A stretch of 64,000 nt of DNA from Candidatus Fukatsuia endosymbiont of Tuberolachnus salignus (GTDB lineage: Bacteria > Pseudomonadota > Gammaproteobacteria > Enterobacterales > Enterobacteriaceae): contig NZ_OZ034983.1 of NCBI RefSeq assembly GCF_964030845.1, positions 868,001 to 932,000 of the forward strand, given 5' to 3'. The notes beneath the pieces were generated by a model. That model was not told where the DNA came from, did not search any database, and saw only the letters and a program-made list of their open reading frames with translations. Positions 57,864-64,000 of the stretch are shown piece after piece. The number at the start of each line of letters is the position of its first letter. The stretch's first letter is position 1. A program made the position numbers and the translations under genes.

Positions 57864-58957
57864 TACCCGTGATCAATGAAGATGCTTGATTTTGAAGTCG
57901 ATAAGGATCATGCTCATAGCCATGAAAATAGAGCTGACTGCTGACCAGAAAATTACCCTCGAAGCCCAACATCGTCAAAGCCATGACCGCCGTGTCTGTG
58001 ACAGGATCCGGTGTGTTTTGTTGTCCGCAGACGGCTGGACTCCCCCTATGATTGCTCACTCACAGCTCATTAATGAAACCACGGTGCGGCGCCACCTTAC
58101 AGACTATCATAAACTCAACAAGCTCAAGCCTGAAAATGGCGGCTCCGATGGCTATCTCAATGCGGAACAGACCACGTCGCTGGTTGAACATCTCACCCAG
58201 CCGCTCTACCACCACAATCACCAAATTGTGGCGTATATCGCTGGACGCTGGAACATCACCTTTACCGTATCAGGTCTGTATAAAGGGTTGAAGCAGCATG
58301 GCTTTAGCTATAAAAAGCCGAAAGGTGTTCCGCATAAATTTGCCGTTGAGAAACAGCAGCAATTTATAAAGACCTACAGCGAATTGAAAGACGCCGCGGG
58401 TAATGACCCCATACTGTTTATTGATGCCGTTCATCCGACACAAGCCACCAAAATAAGCTACGGCTGGATACGAAAAGGCCAGGATAAAACGACAGAGACC
58501 ACCGGGAGCAGAACGCGGTTGAATATCATGGGAGCCTTGAACATCCAGAATGTGGCTAACCCCATAATCCGTGATGATGAGACGATTAACAGTGAAAATG
58601 TGGTTCACTTCCTGTCTGCCATTCGCGTGCATTATCCCATCACGACAACGGCACATGTGATCCTCGAGGGTGCAGGCTATCACCGTTCACAGCTTGTGCA
58701 AGACGCCGCGCTTACGTTGAATATCCAGCTTCATTACCTTCCGCCGTATAGCCCGAATCTAAACCCGATAGAGCGATTGTGGAAGGTGATGAATGAGCAA
58801 ACACGAAACAATAGATATTACCCATCTAAACAGAGTTTTAAGAACGATATCTTAAACTTCTTTGAAGTGAAGCTACCACAAATGGCAAGTTCTCTGGTAT
58901 CTCGCTTAAACGATAATTTCCAGGCGCTAAATCCTGCATCTTGATTTCACTTGGGTA
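57864..58957 (+). mobile_element. IS630-family element, copy C
   Basis: Third 1094-bp copy, TACCCGTGATC...CACTTGGGTA, with TA at both ends. Both flanks belong to one IS481 gene: removing the insert joins AKVYT to EKNALVAAD in frame. Confidence 0.9.
57886..58944 (+). CDS. IS630-family transposase, copy C
   Basis: This 352-residue protein differs from copy B at a few residues (DKTTETT for DKTIETT, RVHYP for RAHYP, DNFQA for DNCQA near the end). The helix-turn-helix and DDE parts are complete, so it is probably functional. Confidence 0.9.
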   Translation: MILKSIRIMLIAMKIELTADQKITLEAQHRQSHDRRVCDRIRCVLLSADGWTPPMIAHSQLINETTVRRHLTDYHKLNKLKPENGGSDGYLNAEQTTSLVEHLTQPLYHHNHQIVAYIAGRWNITFTVSGLYKGLKQHGFSYKKPKGVPHKFAVEKQQQFIKTYSELKDAAGNDPILFIDAVHPTQATKISYGWIRKGQDKTTETTGSRTRLNIMGALNIQNVANPIIRDDETINSENVVHFLSAIRVHYPITTTAHVILEGAGYHRSQLVQDAALTLNIQLHYLPPYSPNLNPIERLWKVMNEQTRNNRYYPSKQSFKNDILNFFEVKLPQMASSLVSRLNDNFQALNPAS

Positions 58958-59598
58958 TATACAGAGAAAAATGCCTTGGTTGCCGCAGATATGTTAAACG
59001 ATCAGGTGCTGCCATTATATGATGAGCAAGCGGTTCCCTTATTGCGTATCCTGACCGACAGAGGGTCAGGAATACTCGGGGAAAAAGGAAACCCATGCGT
59101 ATCAGCTTTACCTGGAGCTAGAAGATATCGAGCATACGCGGACCAAGGCATACAGCCCGCAGACTAATGGTATCTGTGAGAGGTTTCATAAGACGATGAA
59201 AAATGAAGGCTATGACGTGATGTTTCGGCGTAAAATTTATTCATCATTGGAAGACATTCAGCAAGACATCGATAAATGGCTCGCATTCTACAACAGAGAG
59301 CGACCTCATTCAGGCTGGTATTGTTATGGCAAAACCCCCTGGGAAACTTGGATTGCATCAAAAGAGTTAGTAAAAGAAAAACAACTCGATAATTTATTTG
59401 AACCATCGCACAGTCAGACTACTCTGACAAATTCGATGGCTTAGCTTGTGTCTGTCAGGTTAAGTTTGAGCTACTACAAGCTTTTCAAGCACGGGTTCTG
59501 CCAACACATTAAATTCTTTACGTTTATCTCCGAGCGTATTTATTCCCGAGAACCAGGCCAAGGAAAAAGGTAAACAAACTGATAACAGGAGAGTAATC

Positions 59599-59718
59599 TT
59601 GCAAGAACTTTATGATGTCATCCATCACTATGCTTTCATCCTTACACCATTATTGATTTTTTTCGGTGGACTGATTTTCGGTGGTGCGTTTGGCTGGCCG
59701 CCTTTCACCGGGAAGTAA
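59599..59718 (+). CDS. Possible small membrane peptide
   Basis: This 39-codon frame starts with TTG, with CAGGAGAG upstream at good spacing. It encodes QELYDVIHHYAFILTPLL and then a hydrophobic stretch with FFGGLIFGGAFGWPPF before a stop. One membrane segment is predicted. It lies alone in the 430-bp gap between the IS481 remnant and the CoA-transferase gene. That gap also has a run of ten G at 59740-59749. I recognise no family; it could be a relic of a longer gene. Confidence 0.4.
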   Translation: MQELYDVIHHYAFILTPLLIFFGGLIFGGAFGWPPFTGK

Positions 59719-59881
59719 ATGAAACACCATCAATATAAAGGGGGGGGGGTAACAATACGTTACCACTTCTTTCGTTGTTGGGGAATAGCAGGAAGCACGC
59801 GCCGGGCGAGAGTGATACTCGGCAATTATTAAGGGCTACGCATCGCTCAGCTATATTACATTGGCACCAATTCTAGGCTTA

Positions 59882-61372
59882 CTACAACCATTCAGGTTTA
59901 GAGGATCCTCTAGGTACCAAGGGAATTTGATACATGCCCGGTGTTTTAGACATATATACCTGATCGGTTACACCCTGATAGAGACCACAAGGTGTTTCCT
60001 CACAGAAGGTTTCCGGTACTAGATAAGCATGATCTTTTCCGATTCCTGCAACTTGTCGGACATAATTCTTATCGAAGATACCCATTTCTAGTAACCATAA
60101 AGACAACCTTGTAAGGGAGAGACGGATACGGTAACTTCCTCCCTCGATAGCCCTTCTTTTAAGTGCAACCATCGCACCAAGGGCGCCAAGCCAAGACATG
60201 GCGTAATCATTAACAACGAATATCTCAGTTAAGCGCGGATCCTCAGCTGTACCTTCCAGCGAAAGTATTCCACTAACTCCCCCAGCATTTTGATCGAAAC
60301 CAATACGGTTGGCCCAAGGACCTTGATGGCCGTAAAGTGACATATCAACATGGATAATGCCAGGTTTAAGAGAGCTTATTGATTCTGCGGATAAATGTAA
60401 CTTTTCCAGATAACCTGGCCTACGATTCGAGAAGAAAATATCGGCTCCCTTTAGGAGGGTATGGAATTTTTCCATTCCTTCTGTCTGACCGATCTCAAGT
60501 ATTTTTGAACGCATACCCACATTTGCCGAGTAGTAAATCATATCAAATTCAAAATCCATGGGGCGCCAGATATTCAGTACATCGGCACCATGATAAGCCA
60601 GTGCACGACCGAAACCCGATCCGGCAATAACATGACCAAGCCCCAGTGCACGTATCCCGTCCAGCGGATGCTTAGGGCTATGCGTGAAAGGAACAGGTTT
60701 ACTATCTCCAATTTTTTCGATTTCGATGAGTGGTAATGCATCGATATAAGGGAATTGTTCACAGGTTAAAAACTCTTCGACAGTACGGATGACGGTTGCC
60801 TGAATGCCATGACGATTGGCCGCCTCTTCAAGTTTAAAGGAATTCCATTTCTTAACGATCTCGGCAATAGCACTAGGATCTTCGTGACAACCTAATAATT
60901 TCAGTGTCTCAGCTTTGCTCTTAGGATAAGGATTCACCAATTGGATCCGACGATTATCTAGGGTTTCATACATACAACTTGGCATAAATGGTTTTTTTAG
61001 ATCTTCCGGTGTACCTGGAGGGCATCCGTTGAGCAATTCCCATTTTCTATCGTAGAAGGGGCAGAGGCGGTGCAGTACCTGCCCGAGATTAATAGAAAGA
61101 TTTTGACTTTGACCCGTTCGCATACGCCATATGTCTGCAACTGCAATGGCTTTCGCCATAAGGCTGACGCCTGCCATAGTCGCGAGCGGCAGTGGGCTGC
61201 TGATAATCGGATCTTTTCCGGTAAAACTTACAGAGCCACCACCAGAATTGAGATGTAGCCCGACACTTTCAATAACCTTTGTTAATTCACGTACAGGATC
61301 AAGAATATTGTCACTTTGCATGGGATGGGCTAGGGCTTGGAGGATATTTTTTTGTCTCGTATTCATAAGCAT
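59882..61372 (-). CDS. CaiB/BaiF (family III) CoA-transferase
   Basis: This 496-residue protein carries the family III fold markers: DGIRALGLGHVIAGSGFGRALAYHGADVLNI (the usual alignment of the CoA-binding start), FFSNRRPGYLEKLHL, IIHVDMSLYGHQGPWANRIGFDQNAGGVSGI, and the late EIFVVNDYAMSWLGALGAMVAL region. Family III enzymes move CoA between carboxylic acids. The order is notable: a second CaiB-like half (about residues 30-230) precedes the typical N-terminal motif, as in fused or circularly arranged members. AGGA lies about 7 nt before the ATG. The substrate is unknown, and no pathway neighbours are present. The gene is intact among decayed IS sequences. Confidence 0.85.
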   Translation of the reverse strand: MLMNTRQKNILQALAHPMQSDNILDPVRELTKVIESVGLHLNSGGGSVSFTGKDPIISSPLPLATMAGVSLMAKAIAVADIWRMRTGQSQNLSINLGQVLHRLCPFYDRKWELLNGCPPGTPEDLKKPFMPSCMYETLDNRRIQLVNPYPKSKAETLKLLGCHEDPSAIAEIVKKWNSFKLEEAANRHGIQATVIRTVEEFLTCEQFPYIDALPLIEIEKIGDSKPVPFTHSPKHPLDGIRALGLGHVIAGSGFGRALAYHGADVLNIWRPMDFEFDMIYYSANVGMRSKILEIGQTEGMEKFHTLLKGADIFFSNRRPGYLEKLHLSAESISSLKPGIIHVDMSLYGHQGPWANRIGFDQNAGGVSGILSLEGTAEDPRLTEIFVVNDYAMSWLGALGAMVALKRRAIEGGSYRIRLSLTRLSLWLLEMGIFDKNYVRQVAGIGKDHAYLVPETFCEETPCGLYQGVTDQVYMSKTPGMYQIPLVPRGSSKPEWL

Positions 61373-61806
61373 AATGTCCTTTTTTATATAAGGTAAATTA
61401 TGATAGCTTTTATTAATGGGGGTTATTTAATATCAATCGATTAGCATGTGTTTTTAACATCAATTTGCATCGGTCCCGCTATACAGGATCTCTCTGCATT
61501 ATCAATCAACTCAGCCTAAATTAGGTTAACTGTTTTTCGCAATATGTGTATCAATTCAGTTCTCAATGAACATGGCTCAGCGGGGAGATGACCTATTTGC
61601 AAGCAGAGTCACACTATCGAGTGTCATACTGTAATACAATCATATTGATGGCTATTTTTCTCCAACTCCCTCTAACAGTCACACCATTATGGTTTTATCC
61701 GTAGCGTATTGGCTGCTGAAAAAACGTAAAGCAAAATCATAACGGACACATACTTTATAATTGTTTATTTGGATAGACCGTTATCACATGCAGAGGGGTA
61801 CGCTAT
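61373..61806. other. Divergent intergenic region, no gene recognised
   Basis: About 430 bp between two divergently transcribed genes, so it should hold both promoters. A short plus-strand stretch (GDDLFASRVTLSSVIL, about 61585-61632) is reminiscent of a transporter fragment but too short to assign. AGAGGGG lies before the next ATG. Confidence 0.35.
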
Positions 61807-62505
61807 ATGATTTCAAACAGGTTCCTGGCGATTTTTTTATCTGTGTTCTCTACTTGGGCACTTTCAGCTAACACAAACATCTCATTGTTTAAAAAAACAT
61901 CAAAACAATGGGATTTCGTTTTAAAAGTTGCCAATTGTAATGATGATGAACTTTCTCCAAGCTGTGAGGGAGCAGGTACCCTGGATATTTTTAACAAAGG
62001 TCGGGATGATTTGTTTCAACGCATTACTATTAAGAAAATAGGTATCCAACTGGATACTACGAATAAAACAACAGTTAATACGGTAACAATAGACGATAAA
62101 GATAATAGTACATTGGTTATTGATGACTTCAATTTCGATAATCACGATGATATTGCTTTGCTCAATGGCTATGATGGGGGTTATGGCTCGCCATCCTATA
62201 ATATTTATCTCTTTGATGTAGATAAAAAACAATTCCTGTTCAGTAAAACGTTGACTGTACTGGCGAGTGAGGGGATGGGATTATTTGATGTCGATAAAAA
62301 AAAGAGAACCTTAACGACTTTTATGAAAAGCGGTGCCTCTTGGTCGCAAGAATCCACTTACAAGGTCGTTCACAATACACCCATGTTAATTAGCGATGTG
62401 ACAAAAGAATATTTATTTAACGAGAATATGTTAGAGATCACTATTCGTAATCTGGTAGAGGGTCAGTGGGAAATTTCGAAGAAAAAAAGCAAATTTACAC
62501 AGTAA
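61807..62505 (+). CDS. Secreted XAC2610-like protein
   Basis: This 232-residue protein has a signal peptide (about residues 1-21, cleavage near ALSA). The mature part contains FNFDNHDDIALLNGYDGGYGSPSYNIYLFD, a pattern of the XAC2610-related family whose D-rich loop resembles calcium or FG-GAP motifs, then a KTLTVLASEGMGLFDVD and TTFMKSGASWSQ pair also usual there. It is probably periplasmic; function is unknown. A good ribosome site (AGAGGGG) precedes the ATG. It is transcribed away from the CoA-transferase gene. Confidence 0.7.
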   Translation: MISNRFLAIFLSVFSTWALSANTNISLFKKTSKQWDFVLKVANCNDDELSPSCEGAGTLDIFNKGRDDLFQRITIKKIGIQLDTTNKTTVNTVTIDDKDNSTLVIDDFNFDNHDDIALLNGYDGGYGSPSYNIYLFDVDKKQFLFSKTLTVLASEGMGLFDVDKKKRTLTTFMKSGASWSQESTYKVVHNTPMLISDVTKEYLFNENMLEITIRNLVEGQWEISKKKSKFTQ

Positions 62506-62518
62506 TCTGGAAGATCTT

Positions 62519-63060
62519 ATATAGTGTCGTCATGAAATTTTGAGCCATAGAGCAAGGCACCGTATTTGTAACATCCGAAAGAGGCAGTTTATAGTTTATC
62601 CAGAAGAGCAGGTGCCGCTGTACAATCATGAATTTCACCTCCCGTGATTTCAAAGGCAACAGGTAATCCGTAAGCATCCACACCGAGATGAATTTTTGTG
62701 GTGTTACCTGCTCTGCTTTTGCCAATCGCCTCCGGTGCCAATGCTTGCAGCACCGGTACTGTGTTGATGCGCTTTTACGTCACTGCCATCAATAAATTGC
62801 CATTCCAAATCAGGGTCATCAACTCACGCTTTGAACATAGATAGCCATTTCCCTTTTTTCGACCCATTATTGAATTTTTTTAAAATAGAATTCCAGCGGC
62901 CAAATTGTTCAGAGAGGTCACATCATGGGCATCCTGTGCGTAGTCGGAAAAACATGCCTTCTACCATTAAACGTAATTTTGGCTTGTCATAAATAATGTG
63001 TTGAAGCATGATACCTTTCAGCTTCGGCCAGAGCTCATCATTGAACATCAATCGGGGCAT
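62519..63060 (-). pseudogene. IS5-family transposase, decayed
   Basis: The minus strand from 63060 reads MPRLMFNDELWPKLKGIMLQ, then RLMVEGMFFRLRTGCP, a stop, and FGRWNSILKKFNNGSKKGKWL. Beyond another stop it gives DLEWQFIDGSDVKAHQHSTGAA, and after a frameshift GNTTKIHLGVDAYGLPVAFEI. It ends at KL and a stop near 62597. Several stops and a shift make it inactive. The fragment at 53600 derives from a relative. Confidence 0.85.
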
Positions 63061-63148
63061 CGCAAACTCGTCTTATTAGGTGTAGGAACTGTAATAATAC
63101 GAATTTGCTATTATTTTTCAATTCTTTATTATCAAACGTCAACAGCCC

Positions 63149-63361
63149 CTAACACAGAATTATGAACACTCTCAAATCAGGAAAGTTTATTTCTATCTCC
63201 CGTGGAGCAGTTCTATCTATTAGCTGCTTAAAAAATAGGTACACCGTTTCCAATTCATTTATCTCTATTAATGCAACAAAACCAATTTTGACACCGGGGC
63301 GCCAACGCTCAAATTGAGCCTTTAGCTCATCATTCAAAACAACTGTTCGTGTCTGAAGCAA
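63149..63361 (-). CDS. Short hypothetical frame
   Basis: This 70-codon frame (TTVVLNDELKAQFERW-like start, later INFPDLRVF) sits between two IS relics. No family is recognised, the start is not supported by a ribosome site, and it may be a fragment of a longer gene. It is included only because its residue pattern looks protein-like. Confidence 0.2.
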   Translation of the reverse strand: MLQTRTVVLNDELKAQFERWRPGVKIGFVALIEINELETVYLFFKQLIDRTAPREIEINFPDLRVFIILC

Positions 63362-63425
63362 ATAATGAGCACCTTCCTGGCTCCATTACATCTGTTGTTT
63401 TTTAACCCTCCGCTTTGCAATAACT

Positions 63426-64000
63426 TCAATTATCCATCACAAGGACCGCGCCTGGAGGGGATTTTGGCAGTAAATCTTGGGTGACCCAGGCATAAAAAAT
63501 ATCGCTGTTGATATGGCAGTCGAAGGTACAAACCGTGGTTAATGTTCCGTTAAGCTGGGCACCAATGACATAAGTACGGGCTTTAGCATGCCAATCGTGC
63601 TGGCCGTAACAGCGCTTACCTTTCACTCAATAACCATAAAGACGCGGCATATCATGGGAAAAACCGCTTTCATCCACGTAAATTATCGGGGTATCACAGG
63701 TTTCATAGGCCTGTATCTTAGTCTGAAAATCTTTTCGAGCTTGGACGTCGATTTTGGGATGATAAAATGTTTTTTTTATAGCTAAACCCAGCCCGTTTTA
63801 ACGCATCGCCTATCCCTCGAGCACTGACCCCCATACGTTGAGCGCGTTCGTATTGAGACGCCTCAGGATAGGTTTCCACATCAAGGAGCAACGCGGCGCG
63901 ATTTATTTTGGTCGCCGGTTTATCACGCGTTAGGCAAGGGTCGATACGTTTAGCCCAGCGCATTAGGCTCGCTATCCCCACACAAAAACGTGTCGCCGTT
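63426..64000 (-). pseudogene. Second-type IS630 transposase relic at the window end
   Basis: From the right edge the minus strand encodes MGIASLMRWAKRIDPCL, KINRAALLLDVETYPEASQYERAQRMGVSARG and GFSYKKNILSS. After a frameshift and a stop come KGKRCYGQHDWHAKARTYVIGAQ and GAVLVMDN, where it ends at 63426. It corresponds to the relic at 20183-20721 and supplies the missing N-terminal part of that type. The DDE domain is cut before the last catalytic residue. Confidence 0.8.

Larger units (their letters stand above)
57604..59444 (+). pseudogene. IS481-family transposase, split by IS630 and frameshifted
   Basis: After IS110 copy 2 the frame gives RLSALEAKVAQEG, HPGYLGSQDTYYVGHIKG and QQTFVDTYSRVAFAKVYT up to 57863. 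IS630 copy C follows. From 58958 the gene continues EKNALVAADMLNDQVLPLYDEQ, LRILTDRG, then a frameshift near 59080, and in another frame HAYQLYLELEDIEHTRTKAYSPQTNGICERFHKT to the end GKTPWETW...NSMA. The N-terminal helix-turn-helix region is missing. This is a clean record of three nested events: the IS481 gene, IS110 at its 5' side and IS630 inside it. Confidence 0.88.

Noticed and set aside
1..64000. tRNA or rRNA genes
   Set aside because: No cloverleaf-like or rRNA-like sequence was noticed on either strand while reading; a tRNAscan run would settle this.

Overview
The window reads as part of a mobile-element-rich accessory replicon, probably a plasmid, from an Enterobacterales bacterium living with an insect host. 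That lineage (Regiella, Hamiltonella, Fukatsuia or Arsenophonus-like) is inferred from the gene mix, not proven: an aerobactin locus, giant TcdA/TcdB-like toxins, an RTX toxin relic, very many insertion sequences and many broken genes. The plasmid reading rests on a TrfA-type replication initiator at 25391-26278 preceded by twelve exact-length 22-bp tandem repeats (iterons) at 23577-23840. No partition or conjugation genes were recognised.

Layout. (1) 1-430: remnant of an IS3-family transposase. (2) 456-15840: a self-contained aerobactin system. On the minus strand are fhuB, fhuD, fhuC (its 3' end hit by an IS256 element), a siderophore-interacting reductase and an MFS exporter. On the plus strand are iucA-iucB-iucC-iucD-iutA. 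The two arms diverge from an AT-rich region with a Fur-box-like sequence at 7790-7808. Together they cover synthesis, probable export, outer membrane uptake, periplasmic binding, inner membrane transport and iron release. (3) 15880-22380: nested and rearranged IS elements (IS5, IS630, IS110, IS91). (4) 22506-26278: a truncated secreted apyrase-like gene, then the replication region, in which an IS110 element splits trfA after codon 11 and supplies a replacement start codon. (5) 26675-53480: the toxin region. Three giant proteins of about 2935, 2417 and 2347 residues each combine a C80-type cysteine protease signature with a TcdA/TcdB-like hydrophobic pore segment. Between the last two lies a vWA protein with 34 EKDI/EKDT repeats and seven RCC1 motifs. 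(6) 53973-55231: an AraC/GyrI-like regulator overlapping a YjdF (DUF2992) gene. (7) 55421-59444: broken GNAT and RTX genes, a second IS110 copy, and an IS481 transposase gene split by a third IS630 copy. (8) 59599-62505: a possible small membrane peptide, a CaiB/BaiF-type CoA-transferase and a secreted XAC2610-like protein. (9) 62519-64000: decayed IS5 and IS630 relatives.

The two strongest new-biology candidates are the giant toxin region and the IS110 pair. Toxins B and C keep the protease and pore regions but have lost the DXD motif expected of an active large-clostridial-toxin glycosyltransferase, and they flank a vWA-RCC1 protein. The IS110 copies have conserved 231-bp leaders (candidate bridge RNAs), and one insertion can be undone on paper to restore the trfA reading frame exactly.
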